DNA of 64,000 nt from Ceratotherium simum simum (GCF_000283155.1 NW_004454193.1:11978292-12042291); one strand, 5' to 3'; positions 44,908 to 56,359 are shown, counted from the first letter of the stretch. The notes: generated from the sequence alone by a model not told the origin. A program made the numbers and translations.

Positions 44908-45075
44908 TGGTTTTCAAGATGTGATCTAGACCAGCAGCATCCACATCATCAGGAAACCTGTTAGAAACACAAATGTTAAGGTTCCACCCCTGGAGGTAGG
45001 GCCCAGTAATCTGTTTTAACAAACCCTCCATGTGATTCTGATGTAAGTTAAAGTTTGACAACCACTGGCTTAAAA
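44908..45075 (+). mobile_element. MER5A-type hAT element
   Basis: 'gtggttttcaagatgtgatc', 'cagcagcatccacatcatca', 'ggaaacctgttagaaacac', 'cacccctggaggtagggc' and 'agtttgacaaccactgg' show both ends. It lies 295 bp from another copy in the same orientation. Confidence 0.8.
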
Positions 45076-45713
45076 AGCAGGTACTAGTTTAGACTATCTG
45101 GAGCTTAGACTATACAAAAAAGAAAAAAAGAAAGTCCAAATGGAATTATAATGTCAGTGATGTGATTGATATCTCTACTATTCCATTGATTCTAATCATA
45201 GGGATGACAGGAGAAAAGATTTAATTTCTTCCCTTCCCTCATTCTCAAAACATGAAGCAATGAACATCTCCCACATAGATACACTCTTGCCACATCACAG
45301 ATTTACAGATATAAAGATGCCTAATGAGAACCAGGGAATTCAGACTAGAGAGAGCAGAAACTGAAGCTAGTAGTAGAGGCAAGGATAAACTTGTATGAAA
45401 TACTATGAACCAGGCATAATTTAGAGATGAGAGAAGGCTGAATGAGCAAAACCAAGAAATAGATCTTGGAGAGATCAAATATAAACATTAGCCCAAATCC
45501 AGGAAAATGAAAGAAAAATCAGAGAAGGACTGATGATAATTGATAATCTAAAATAATTGACATAGACAGAGTGGCCAGGGAAGGAGGCATTTTCCTGAAC
45601 TTAAAGGGATCTTAAATTGTTTAGGAACAGTAAGCACAGTAATTCCATACTCAGATGCCAGGATTTCCTCTCCATGACAAATCTAATGGCAAAAACCACA
45701 AAGAATCTTTTAT
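45076..45713. other. Unassigned DNA
   Basis: Weak reverse L2-like words near 45570 ('ggccagggaaggaggcatttt'). The reverse frame 45245-45478 has no domain. Confidence 0.45.
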
Positions 45714-45964
45714 TTTATTTGTGTGTTTTGTTGTGAGGAAGATCAGCCCTGAGCTAACATCTGTCGCCAGTCCTCCTCTTTTTGCTGACGAAGACTGGCC
45801 CTGGGCTAACATCTGTGCCCATCTTCCTCTACTTTATATGGAACGCCGCCACAGCATGGCTTGACATGCGGTGTGTCGGTGCGCGCCCAGGATCTGAACC
45901 GGCGAACCCTGGTCCAGTGAAGCAGAGCGTAGGCACTTAACCGCTGCGCCACAGGGCCGGCCCC
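45714..45964 (-). mobile_element. ERE SINE, longer subtype, reverse
   Basis: On the plus strand the tail comes first ('gtgaggaagatcagccctgag', 'ctgggctaacatctgtgccc', 'atcttcctctactttatatgg'). The B-box complement GGATCTGAACC is at 45890-45900, the A-box complement CCGCTGCGCCA at 45941-45951, and the head ends 'gggccggcccc'. A 13-bp duplication, aagaatcttttat / aagaatcctttat (45701-45713 and 45965-45977, one mismatch), flanks it. Confidence 0.96.
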
Positions 45965-46189
45965 AAGAATCCTTTATTAATGGTCAAGAAAGCACTGTTA
46001 TTTTCTTATTGTTAACTCTAAACAGGAGTTTCTTTTGTTGTTAAATTCTGAATAACTTCTTTAATAAAAGCTAAGGCAAGAGAGTCTTAATATTTAAATT
46101 ATTTAAATTCATAAACACAAAATGTTTCCCAAACTCAGCAGATGGCTGAAATGAATACTTTCCAAAGAGCTTGTGAGGAAAGAGTGAGA

Positions 46190-46330
46190 GAAGGTTTAAC
46201 AATACTTGAGTGGAAAGAGCCCCATATTAAATAATGGAAATACAGAGTTGTAGATGCAGCTCCACCACTATGTCTGTGACTTTTGGTGAGTTGCTTTCCC
46301 TCCCGTTAATCTTCTATTGCCTTATTCATT
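46190..46330 (+). mobile_element. MIR SINE
   Basis: 'gatgcagctccaccactatg', 'tctgtgacttttggtgagt' and 'ttgctttccctcccgttaat' in forward MIR order. Confidence 0.65.
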
Positions 46331-46882
46331 ACAATGCAGGTCCTTACCTTTCTACCAAGCCTCAGTGTTAAATATAATAACCCTCGAGAAAGTTATTTTA
46401 AGATCGCAAAGGGCTCGATACAGTTTCGTGGAGAAAACTAGTCTGAAACCAATCTTGCCCTTTTTCCTCTCCTAGCTCTTCAGTTCTCTGATCCTCTAAA
46501 TTTTTGCTAAAAATTCATAACTTAGCCATATAGATATACACACTTATAAATTATTCTTATCTCTTTTGCAGTTATTCCTTTTGAAATATCTAACTGTAAT
46601 TTTCTTCAAAATTTTCAGGCTACCACAATCATCAATATCATCAAATAAATGTAAATTCTCTGTCAACCTGGGAGAAGTGTATGATTTATTGATGAAACTG
46701 CAGGCTCTATACTATTTATTTTTTTCTTGTTTATTTATATGTGCTATGCCTTTATTATTTTTTCATAAGTACATAAAAAGACAAGCATTGTTTTCTTTGT
46801 TATACACTATTTGCCTTGGAAGAAGACGCTGCAACCTTGTTTCCTTGTTTACAGTATAAGCATATTGTTTATCATAATAGGA
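46331..46882. other. Single-copy DNA
   Basis: The forward frame 46566-46859 (97 codons) is Phe/Leu-rich from T-rich DNA and matches nothing I know. No repeat seen. Confidence 0.45.
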
Positions 46883-47160
46883 GCTAATATTTATGAGTAC
46901 CTACTGTGTGCACTTATTTACATTTATTAAGATATAATATTTAGCAAACTCTTCAGATGGTTGAGATAGTCACCTTCCCAATAGCTCGGATGTGTACATC
47001 AACCAAGTGCTTTACCTGAATTCTTTTATTTCCTCCTCATATCGTCACTAAGCACTCCTCTGTCTCCATTTTAGATGAAGAGTTTAGGCTTAGAACTACT
47101 AAAGAAGTCACTCAGCAATCTGACTCCAGAGCCTTTAATCTTGACCACTACGCTGTGGTC
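46883..47160 (-). mobile_element. MIR SINE, full span
   Basis: 'gctaatatttatgagtacct', 'actgtgtgcacttatttac', 'ccattttagatgaagagttta', 'gaagtcactcagcaatctg' and 'actccagagcctttaatc' in reverse MIR order. Confidence 0.78.
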
Positions 47161-47179
47161 TGTATGGAATTAATCTTAT

Positions 47180-47312
47180 CATGACTCTTGTTTGTCAATC
47201 TGTTCATTGCTTCCTTTCTATAATGCAACACATGTTTTCTCCAGCATTAAGCATGCATAGTTCCTAGTATCCAGCAAATTCTCGGCAAATGAATATTGAA
47301 TAAATGTATTAA
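47180..47312 (+). mobile_element. L2 LINE 3' end
   Basis: 'tctccagcattaagcatgcat', 'agttcctagtatccagcaaa' and 'aatgaatattgaataaatg' are a diverged L2 terminus. Confidence 0.6.
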
Positions 47313-47584
47313 ATACTTATACGACAGTCTCTGGGTTCAAGGGGAGTGACAAATTAGGAAACGGGAAATGTGTGATCATTCCTATCATAGAAGAAGTACT
47401 CTAGGAACACATTGAAGAGAAAACTGATCATGAGAGGAAGAACAAGCTCCCCATTCTTTTCTCAATCCATATCTTGTGAGCCATGACCCCAGAAAAATAA
47501 AACAAACTTGGCATTAGATACTTCAAAGTCAACACAAATTTTTGTTTCTTCATTCAATCAGTGTACATCTGAGTTTTGAGTGAT

Positions 47585-47632
47585 GTTAGAGTTAGCTAGG
47601 GTTAGAGTTAGTGGTTTAGAGTTAGCTAGGGA
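47585..47632 (+). repeat. Short GTTAGAG/GTTAGCTAGGG repeat
   Basis: The unit 'ttagagttagctaggg' occurs twice (47586 and 47616), separated by 'ttagagttagtggt'. It resembles degenerate telomere-type hexamers but contains no uninterrupted TTAGGG pair. Confidence 0.7.
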
Positions 47633-47719
47633 AGGGAGGGGAGGGTCCAAGCAGACATTTAGAAGAATTTGTGAACTGGGAATTTTATACAACAGTCTGT
47701 TTTGGGGAGTGATGGGAAC

Positions 47720-48010
47720 AACAGTGAAGAATGAGATTGTAAGGGTAGGCAGGAAGATGGTACATGTCATTGGTAAATAATTTGGACTATATTCTAGAGA
47801 TAAAATATTCTAGGAAAGGAGTGGCAAGCTCATAATTTGGATATGTGAAAGATCACTCCAATATCGCTGTGCAGAATGGAGGGGGAGAAGGGTAGACTTG
47901 ACAAGTAGAGTACAAGAAGAAAGCTGTTAAAATGACTCAGGTGAGAAATGATGGACCTGGGAATTAAGGCAGCAGCATCAGTGGGAATGGAGAGCAAGAA
48001 TCAGAGTAAA
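47720..48010 (-). mobile_element. L2 LINE fragment, reverse
   Basis: 'tgaaagatcactccaatatcg', 'ctgtgcagaatggaggggg', 'gtgagaaatgatggacctgg' and 'aaggcagcagcatcagtgg' are the complement of L2. Confidence 0.72.
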
Positions 48011-48864
48011 AGATACAAATATATTTTGCTTTTTATAAAAGTATCATCTCAGGTCCGAAGGTAGAGGAGAAAAATGGTCGACCAAACCAAGAAATGTCCC
48101 CCAAGATGTTAATGAAGCAGAGTCAATTAACAGATTCCTTGGCTTGTCTCCAAATTAAATTCTGTAGTCTCTCTTACTGCCTTATTAATTGTCTCTATTC
48201 ATTTTTAGCAGCATAAGACAAAATGAACTTCAAAATCCAGATGTGTGGAAGAAGTATCACTAACTAGAGCTTCAGCAAGTCTTAAACTCCTACTAAATAT
48301 ATTTAATTTAGAATTAATAAGGTGGTGGTATGGAAATTAAATCCCCCACGATTGTCAGGGAAGAGCACCTATTGAGGTATAAATATATGAAAGATAAATC
48401 TACTTGCAATGTAATTAATTCAAATCTGCAGAACCAATAAGTATGTGACGATGTTCCTTTTATTACATTACACTTGTGAGGAATGATCAGGAATTTAATT
48501 AGCATTTACCCACATAACTAAAGAAAATGAGATCTTAAGCATGCTATCTAATTAACTAGCTATAGACTGCCTGTTAAATAAATATTACATGTATAAACAC
48601 TTGAGACCAGGCTGAAAATGTGGCCCTAACTAGATATCCATTTTCTTATGAGTCTTTTTTTTTAACACTTGTAGTTAATTTCCAAAACTAAAAGTAGATG
48701 GAGGTTTCCTGTGGGATCTGTATATTGTTTTTCCATATGGTTATTATTATTTATTTTTGTTAGCTCAATTAGATCTTGCCCTCTCTTCTATCTCCAAAGT
48801 TAGGCTAGTGGTGAACTATGAGATCACATGAATTATTAAAGCAAATGGTCACAACACTCTGGTC
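48011..48864. other. Single-copy DNA
   Basis: Nothing recognised; AT-rich. Confidence 0.5.
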
Positions 48865-48975
48865 AATTACGTTAGGATGTCAATATCCCATTTTACAGAT
48901 ATAGCCGCTGAAACGTAGACATGTTAATTTGCCCAAAATAAAATAGCAAGGAAATGGTACATGCTTTTGTCATTG
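48865..48975 (-). mobile_element. MIR SINE fragment
   Basis: 'atatcccattttacagatata' followed by 'ctgaaacgtagacatgttaat' and 'ttgcccaaaataaaatag' in reverse MIR order. Confidence 0.7.
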
Positions 48976-48984
48976 CATCATTGC

Positions 48985-49600
48985 TAAATATCATCTGCTC
49001 CTACAACACAACCATAATGATCTTGATGTACATCAGATCACTTCTCCATTCAAAACTCCCCAATGACTTCTCATACAATGAAAAGTATGTGCTTTAATCT
49101 TTAAGGCTGTACGTGGTGCGTCAACTGCTAACCTTCTCTCTGACCCCCAATCCATTACACATTTGACTTCCTTTCCTACAACTCTCCCTTTCCTTCACTC
49201 TACCCCTGGAGCTGGTATTTTTGCTGTTTCTGGACCATTCTAGCCAAGCTTTGTGCAGAGCATTTGCACAAATATTTCACTCCTTCTGTTCCTTCATATC
49301 TCCGCACAAATGTTTCCTTATGAGTGAGGGCTTCTCTAATGACTCTTCATAAAAGAGTGGTCTCATTCCCACCACTTCCTATCACTCTAACTTGTTTGTT
49401 TTTCTCCTACTATAAGATATATTACAAATTTTATGTATTTATTTGTTACTTGTCTGCCACCCACCCTCACTCCAATATAAAGTCCACAAGACCAAGGATT
49501 CATTTTCGTTCATTACTGTATCCCAACACCTAAATTGATGGTGACTGGCCCATGGCAGGTGCTTACTAAATATTCAATGAACAAATAAACAACTGCTCTG
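48985..49600 (+). mobile_element. L2 LINE 3' region, about 600 bp to the terminus
   Basis: 'catcagatcacttctccattc', 'actccccaatgacttctcat', 'ctttaaggctgtacgtggtg', 'gcagagcatttgcacaaat', 'acttgtctgccacccacc', 'actgtatcccaacacctaaa' and the terminal 'aatattcaatgaacaaataa'. The longest uninterrupted L2 in the window. Confidence 0.85.
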
Positions 49601-50244
49601 TCAACAGCAGTATCTATGCCACACTAGAAGGTTCCAATTTGCCACAATAATCCCAATTTGTATTTTCAAAGTTTGTGTTGATAAGTATAACATTTTACAT
49701 GGTTAGAAATCAGTATTGCTCTTTGCTTAGTATTTTTTCTTGGATTTTTAATATAGCCCAAAATGCATAAAATATATAATCTTTGAATCAAGTTTACTTT
49801 GCATTCTCCTTAAATATTATTAGGTACACACCTATCCCCTAATTGTTTTTGAAACTTTTCATCATATATTTTCTCCAATTCGAGAGTTCAAATTTAACCA
49901 ATTGCTTTAAATATCATCTGAGATTATTTCACATAGAATTCTGTGGATCAAGGAGATATTTCTCTTTATACTACCAAGTTTTCCACTCTGGAAATTTATT
50001 CTGTCTTTTCAGGATAGACCTCAAGGTCTTTACTGTTAAAATGGGGAATTAGAGTGTGTGATCACTAAGATCACTTCCAGGCAATGGGCAGCACTTGATG
50101 AGCTGTTATTTAGTTCCATGGATGTTCTTAGAGTACTGTCTGATATGTTTTTTATATCCTCTGTTTATATCCACCATCTCATTAATACTTTTTCTCTTCT
50201 GTAAAAATGGAGGCAATTAATCCACATAACCTTGCCCTTAGGAA
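49601..50244. other. Single-copy DNA
   Basis: Nothing recognised. The frame 49843-50052 has no domain. Confidence 0.5.
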
Positions 50245-50330
50245 GCCCATTTTCAAGGCACAAAACTAATATACGTTGAAGCTGATATTGAACTCCTGTC
50301 CATCTGACTCCAGAGCCAATACCATCTCTA
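50245..50330 (-). mobile_element. MIR SINE fragment
   Basis: 'aaggcacaaaactaatatac', 'gaagctgatattgaactcctg' and 'catctgactccagagccaat' are a reverse MIR 5' half. Confidence 0.65.
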
Positions 50331-51379
50331 CTTTTCCTCTTAGACCTAGTGGTATATGTTAGGAAAAAGAGTGACAAAGTCTTTTAAAATGCAAGTCTTT
50401 TCATTTGTTTGTTTGTATCTCATATTGCTCTGGGTTTACGGTTTACTTGGTTGATTGATTGACGCCTGGCCCTAAAGATGGCTTATACCGAATTCAGCGG
50501 AGATTCTTAGAGTTTCTTGAAATACTAAGAAAATTATCCAAAGGCTTAGGGAGATTAGAATTTTGGTGAGTATTTACCTGCTTGGCTACTTCTGAACTAT
50601 GTCTCTTGGGAGATTCCAGGGAATATTCCCTATATGAAGACTTTGAGAAATACATTAGTCAGGGGAACAATGACATTCTTGAGAAACTCTGTAATAGGTC
50701 CTCTCTGTAGGCCAGGAAAAACACTGGAAAGTGCTACCACTTAATTGCTCTCTGACTCCAATGAAGATGATGAGAGACCAGATGTCAGGGGCCAAGTATA
50801 AGCCTCACTTTCCAGAGATAAAGTGGATGCAATCACTGTAATGAGTAGCAGAAAAGCTCTAAACTGGTGAACAGAGTCTGAATTGAATAGTTACAGTAAA
50901 GAATCACAAATTCTCAAATAATTTCAAGACTTTAGCCAGTTTACAGACCCAGAACCCCTTGAATGGGAGAAAGGGAGGCTGCATCATCTTACCACCAAAA
51001 TTTTACACTGTAAACATCCTCCTAGCTTTTACCAAAGGGTCTGCTAACCAATTCCAAAAGTGAGTGTGCACCAGGAAAGAGAGAATAGCCAGTATTTTCA
51101 GAGATTACTGACATTGCTCTTAACTGTCTCTCAATCCTAAAGACACAAAATACCAATATGGTTCACCAGTCAGACTACAGTGCATCGGAGGTCAAGTGAT
51201 TAATAGAGTTTTGGTTCTGTTCCATTAGTTAGTGGGTTTGGTGTGTCACAGAACCCACTCCATGGCTATTTCCCCAGTTCTGAAATGCATAGTTGAAATA
51301 CAACTGGCAAAATCTTCACATTGATGTCAATGGAATGAAGGATATTATATTAGGAAAGGTCCAGTGAAAGCCTCTAAGA
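50331..51379. other. Unassigned DNA, possibly ERV internal
   Basis: Lies directly upstream of an ERVL-type pol remnant in the same orientation, so part of it may be degenerate gag/pro/pol. I cannot confirm this from translation: no long open frame remains. Confidence 0.35.
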
Positions 51380-51658
51380 TTGCCTTTTTCCATCTTAATA
51401 GTAAAGCAAAAGCACTCTTGTGTTTCTGGATGGATGGTTGAGATTAGAGCCACAATCGAGAATTCAAAAGAGCCAGGGACAGTGATTCCCATCACATCTA
51501 TTTACCACGTCTATTTGGCCTCTGTGGAAGAGGACAGGTCTTGGAAAGTAACAGTGGATTATCCTAAATGTTATCAGTTGATTATTCCAACTGTGGCTGC
51601 TTTTAAAGATGTAGCTTCTTTGTTAGAGCCAATGTCACTCCACCTCTCAAAGTCTTAA
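51380..51658 (+). pseudogene. ERVL-type pol remnant (start of reverse transcriptase)
   Basis: A 92-codon frame whose central part follows the start of a class III (ERVL-like) retroviral reverse transcriptase. It has a GTVIPITS-like block near residue 34, then a Trp-containing stretch leading into SWKVTVDY (RT domain 1), and a DVASLLE-like block near residue 79. The RT active-site motif, RNase H and integrase do not follow: after the stop at 51656-51658 the sequence turns into L2. The ATG is incidental. The family normally carries pol of more than 800 residues, so this is a short dead relic. Confidence 0.7.
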
Positions 51659-51900
51659 CCGTGCTGGCCTTCTTTGTCTTCATTATACCAAGCTCTCATT
51701 GAATTCCAACTGACCAACTGTATACCATCGCTGGAATGCTATGCCTCCAGATGTTCTTTAGTTCTCAGCTTAAAAATCACTTCTCAGTAAGACCTCTTGG
51801 TACCACCCAAAATAAGATAACAATCTGTTTTCCTGTGTCAGAGTGCTAGATCTTCTGACTCATTGCTCCACATTCTTTCTCACTCTTCCCACTCTATCAT
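51659..51900 (+). mobile_element. L2 LINE fragment
   Basis: 'actgtataccatcgctggaat', 'cagatgttctttagttctcag', 'cttaaaaatcacttctcag' and 'cattgctccacattctttc' follow L2 order. Confidence 0.65.
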
Positions 51901-52039
51901 ACTCTATTTTTGTGCCTCAGATTACCTGTGGAATAGGTGTGCAGCCTAATTTGGTTGAAAAGAAGCAAAAAAAAGGAAAAACTCAAGATACCAAGATATA
52001 TGAAATCCTAACAGCGAGTAGAATATCATGCCATATTAT
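51901..52039. other. Single-copy DNA
   Basis: Nothing recognised. Confidence 0.5.
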
Positions 52040-52195
52040 ATCTCTAAACCTCAGACCAATCCTATGAGGACAGTGTTACTACTCCTCTTTTACAGCTAAA
52101 GATATGTGATGCCAAGAGTTTAAAGCTTGGTCAGAAGTGACAGCTAGATCCAAGAGATGCAAATTTGTCTGATGCCAGAGCTTTGTTCCAAGGCC
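52040..52195 (-). mobile_element. MIR SINE
   Basis: 'aaacctcagaccaatcctatg', 'actactcctcttttacagc' and 'cagaagtgacagctagatcc' in reverse MIR order. Confidence 0.68.
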
Positions 52196-53194
52196 CCACA
52201 GCTTTTGTTCTAACTTTGTAAGTTATGTAATCTTTAGACTTATAAAATACTTCTCTCAAACATTCTTTCCCCCCTTGTACTACTAAGTTTTAGTACACAA
52301 GTTAGGCAGAATGCAGAAAGGATTAAACCTTTGCTTTGAAACACACAGAGTGGAATAAAGAAGGAATAAAAAGGAAGAGAATTTCATTTTTTCTCACTGC
52401 CCAAACTGTCATTCTGGAAGAGGAAATGAGTCTATATGAGTCCATACGTCAGAATTAGTTGAAAAAGTGGATGAGATATTTATTCATCTTTTCTTGGCCA
52501 CCATGATCTGGCTAAAAACATGGATCACAATGAAGTCAAGATTCTTTTGGCTGCTCCCAGCCCCACAACTGTGAATCTAGTTGGGCATGGGAAAGTGGGT
52601 GGCCTTGAGGACTGTTTCTTTCCTGCCGGCAAGATAATGTCTCCAGCTCCTTCCTCATCTGAAGATAGGATTAAAACAAAAATATAGCTCTTTAGCAGGC
52701 AAGTGATTCCAAAATATGAAAAAAACTCTAATGCAATGGGAGAAAACCTCCTCATGCTAAATGTCAGAACAGCATCATTTAGAGCGTATCCCACTAACCT
52801 CCACCACCACCACGACTACCCCACCACACATATACATACTCCTGAAGGGAGTCTCCTTGGATTTTGGTCACTCTCTTTAGTGCGGTAAACCATCCCACAC
52901 ACGCGCACACACACACACTGATTCCTTGTGGTGTGGAGGTGAGGTCTTGCATTCAGAGTAATGATGTATAAGGTAGAGCTACTGAAGTCAGACAGGGCAG
53001 ATTTTTCTGCCACTGTTAATTCCATGACCATTTAATGTCATCCATTTTGGAACTGCTGGTGCCAGTACCATTGAGTCAATCAACATATTTATGGGTGGTC
53101 CATACTATAGCAAAATTATTGATAATGTCTTCATTTTGACATGTATTTTGGTGCAGCCCCTTTTCCCCAATATGAACGAAATATATACTAAGTT
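52196..53194. other. Single-copy DNA with CAC and CA simple repeats
   Basis: (CAC)n-like DNA at about 52799-52830 and a (CA)n run with CG interruptions at 52893-52919. Antisense frames at 52525-53031 carry no domain. Confidence 0.55.
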
Positions 53195-53415
53195 TTAGTA
53201 GTGGTGCTATATGCTTGACATGCATTATCTCATTCCGTTACGACATTTAATCCTCAGAATGTGCATGTTGGTTAGTTATTGTTATCGCTATTTTGATGAT
53301 GAGTATGCATTAGGCTAAATATATTGAACACTTTGCTCAAGACTGAGTGTGTAGTAACTGCTGGAATAGGAACTCAAATTCAGGTCTGTTTGTTCTTGTA
53401 ATTACTGTTCTCCTT
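53195..53415 (-). mobile_element. MIR SINE, near full length
   Basis: 'gctatatgcttgacatgcatt', 'atctcattccgttacgac', 'aatcctcagaatgtgcatg', 'aggaactcaaattcaggtc' in reverse MIR order. Confidence 0.75.
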
Positions 53416-53514
53416 CCATGTGACTTTCCTTGATCCTCTGAGAGATAATTAATAATTCTCTCCTTACAGATGTTTTAATTCCTTTATACTCATCTTTCTT
53501 AACTATGTATTATT

Positions 53515-53600
53515 ATGTGGATCCTCTACTCAACTGAAAGCTCTATCAGACTACTTGTTCACCACCATATATCTAGTGCCTAATGAGAGATCTGAAACAG
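53515..53600 (+). mobile_element. L2 LINE 3' end fragment
   Basis: 'ctcaactgaaagctctatcag' followed by 'tatatctagtgcctaatgag' is a degraded L2 terminus. Confidence 0.5.
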
Positions 53601-53699
53601 AGAATACACTAAGTAAGGAAATCCTTGTATTTATTTGGAAGGGTTCTATAAAGGAGATACATAGAGTCAAAATGTTTAGACGTGACATAGGAGTGATTG

Positions 53700-53880
53700 A
53701 TCTTCATTTACTGTCGGACAATTGGGGAAAGCTTTTCAAAGAAGGTGGCATTGGAAATGAGCCTTGAAGAATGGATAATGATAATAACAACAATAATTTG
53801 TAATGCTCAGGAAGGAGGACAAGGTGGTTAGATGAAATAGAGGTCGCCTATATTTAAAAGGGCATTCTGGTGCCCTTCTA
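53700..53880 (-). mobile_element. L2 LINE fragments, reverse
   Basis: 'gaaggtggcattggaaatgag' with 'ccttgaagaatggataatg' and 'ttaaaagggcattctggtg' are the complement of the L2 'tcaaggc..aatgccacc' region. Confidence 0.55.
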
Positions 53881-55169
53881 AACCACTAAACAAACAAAAA
53901 TATTCTCACAATGCTGAATTTACCAATACATCTGTCACTTGACTTCAAGTTTTTGCCCATTAGTATTTATAAAGATAAATGCAGAAAATCAGAGAGCTGT
54001 CAGGAGTGAGGTAGAGAAACAGTGACATCTCTCCCGACCCAGCCTAAACTAGAACACGCAGATGGGAAAAAGGACATGCCGATTGTTGGCTCGAATGGTG
54101 TGCAATGAACCAGATAGAATGATCCAGTGCGACAGCCTGGAATGTGTCAGAGTGGATTAGGGACAGAGGTCAGAGGTGGCCACAGAGTGTCTCACTAGCT
54201 GACAGTTCCAGAGAGAAGGTTCCAGAGGACAGCCCCATGAGATGCACGGAAGGCAGTGGGCTTCACAGGTTAGCCTGCCACTGCTGCAGCAGATGGGGAG
54301 GCCCTGGCAGCCAATTCCCAAATATGCTTAGTGCGTTTGCCTGAGGGCACAAACAAGCACATTCATAACAGAGCCTTTTTTTTTTTTTTAAAGAAGGGGG
54401 CATCAGATGCTTTAATTAGCTAGACCTATTTACACTTCTAAACTGTGGAGCCAGACTCCTCACAGGAAAACCCAGTGTCTTTCTGTTGCATTTTAAAAAG
54501 TTGTTTATAGTTTCAAATACTCATCATCTCAACTTCTACAATCTAAGCTACTTATAAGGAAAAAAACGTTGTGAAGGAGGAGGTGGAATTTTGGGCAAAT
54601 TCTAGGGGCAGCAAATGGTGACTTTGGTCTGAATGCGTTCAGTGCCAACTATCTACATTTGGCTTCATCGGTTTTGTGCTTGCACAGTTGTGGAAATGCT
54701 TCCTTCCTTCTCTCCAGCATCCCTGGCTGCGTGATTCCCTTCACCTCACTCAAATGCTCCAGAATTTAGGAAAATATTCCTTCCCATCGTAATGCTTAGT
54801 GGGCTTCTTTTTTGGGCAGCTGAGGGCAGGGATTTCCAAAGTCAGAAACATAAAGGAAAGCAACCAAAAAACAAAACAGAAGTCAAGAGGAATATGCCTC
54901 TTCACGCAGTATGCTTTCACCCTGAAACAGACTGCAAGACGCTTCAGCGTCACACAGATTCTAAATTATTGGTGCATGCATAGACAAAATGTCAGGGTCT
55001 GCTCTTCCTTTCCCCAATTCAGTTTAGTTATAGCAGCAGTCATTTACGAAGATTTTTCTCCCGCTGATTTCTTTTTTCTTAAAATGTATCTTTTCTGTTT
55101 TTTTCTTTCTTCTTTCCTTTTTGTTTTTTTTTTAACAAGGAAGAAAGAAAAGCAAAGACTCAATCTGGC
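53881..55169. other. Single-copy DNA
   Basis: GC content rises at 54000-54330, and a T/A run lies at 54377-54391. 55030-55140 is T/C-rich. The 127-codon frame at 54799-55182 and its antisense frames read through low-complexity T runs and have no domain. No repeat family recognised. Confidence 0.45.
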
Positions 55170-55830
55170 AATTAACCATTGAACACCTATTGTGGGGGAT
55201 CAGAATTTGCCACCCCAAAATGTGTCTCTTGGGCTTGATTATTTTTAAGAATAAAAGACTCAGAAACTTTGACCTTCCCCCTAACTGCCTAAAAGAATTT
55301 AAGCTAGAAGGCCTGTTCCAGGAAGGAGCTATCACCATAAATAACTATAGCATAATATGAACTAGGTGGGGTAGACAAGGAGGAACCTAGCAAGGCCCAT
55401 TTGATCAAAGTCTTCCCCATGTCCTATTGTCTTTGCAAAGAATGGCAAACGTTTGTTTACCAAACATTTGCTTTTCCATCTCCATGTGAATTGCCTTCCT
55501 CCCCTCTGAAGACCCAAACCACTAATCCAACATCCTCTTTTGTCCTTAGCTGAAGATGGTATTTAAGGTGGTGGCTTCGACCATTTTAGCGAGTAACTCA
55601 GTTTTCCCAGGTTTCTCCCATGTATACAGGTTATTAAATTTGTTTGATTTTCTCCTGTTATGCTATCTCATGTCAACTTAATTCTTAGATCAGCCAGAAG
55701 AACCTAGGAAGGTAGAGGAGTATGCCTTCCTCCCCTACTAACACTATTAATTGTTAAGCACTATGCTAGGTGTTTGTATATGTGATCTAATTGTTTGACT
55801 TAAGTCTTTGGTACTACACAATGAGTTATG
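55170..55830 (-). mobile_element. MIR SINE split by a solo LTR
   Basis: 'aaccattgaacacctat' (to 55190) and, beyond the LTR, 'gttaagcactatgctaggtg' (55754-55773) with 'tatgtgatctaattg' read as one reverse MIR end. Only the flanks belong to the MIR. Confidence 0.6.
55191..55743 (+). mobile_element. Solo ERV1-like LTR, copy A
   Basis: A 553-bp LTR beginning TGTGGGGGATCAGAATTTG and ending CCCTACTAACA, flanked by the 4-bp repeat ctat (55187-55190 and 55744-55747). A TATA-like 'tatttaagg' is at about 55560, ATTAAA polyadenylation-type signal at 55633-55638, and a conserved end 'atctcatgtcaacttaattc'. No viral genes follow. A second copy lies at 61193 in reverse. Family name not recalled; the 4-bp duplication fits class I ERVs. 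Confidence 0.85.
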
Positions 55831-56359
55831 TAGAATGTTTCATGTGATTAATTGATTATAAAATACAATACTAGAATACTTATGAGTTTGCATAGGGCCT
55901 CAATAAATATTTAAACTTTAAAAATTTCTCCTGTATATATAACTTTACAAAGGGACAATTATGCCACTCATGATGCCAGGCATTTGGTTTAATGATCATC
56001 TAGTGTGAGGGTTGGAACAGAATAGAGAGATATTTCTTGAGCAATTACCTATACGGAAAAAATAAGTGGTATAGTGCAAATAGAATTCTAGACCCCCCTT
56101 AATCCCTAATTCCCTAGGTGGCCTTGGACTGAGCTCTTAATTCACCTTGACTCCATGTTCATATACAAAGTAAATAGGAATTATGTAACTTAATCTGTGA
56201 TCCCTTCATGAACTCATACCCTAGAATCAAAAGTCCCAAACTCTCAAGGCATGAATTTTTGATTAATTGTGGTATGTAGTTAAGAGTTTATGCAAATAAT
56301 CACAGCAATAGTATTTGTGGAAGTGAGAAAAGAGAGGCAGGAGATAGAGTGGTAAACTG
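55831..56359. other. Single-copy DNA
   Basis: Nothing recognised. Confidence 0.5.

Noticed and set aside
52893..52919. CG-containing CA run as Z-DNA or CpG island
   Set aside because: It is a short (CA)n simple repeat with two CGs, far below CpG-island size.
54799..55182. 127-codon forward open frame
   Set aside because: Its second half translates T-rich low-complexity DNA into Phe/Leu runs, and it overlaps other frames on both strands.
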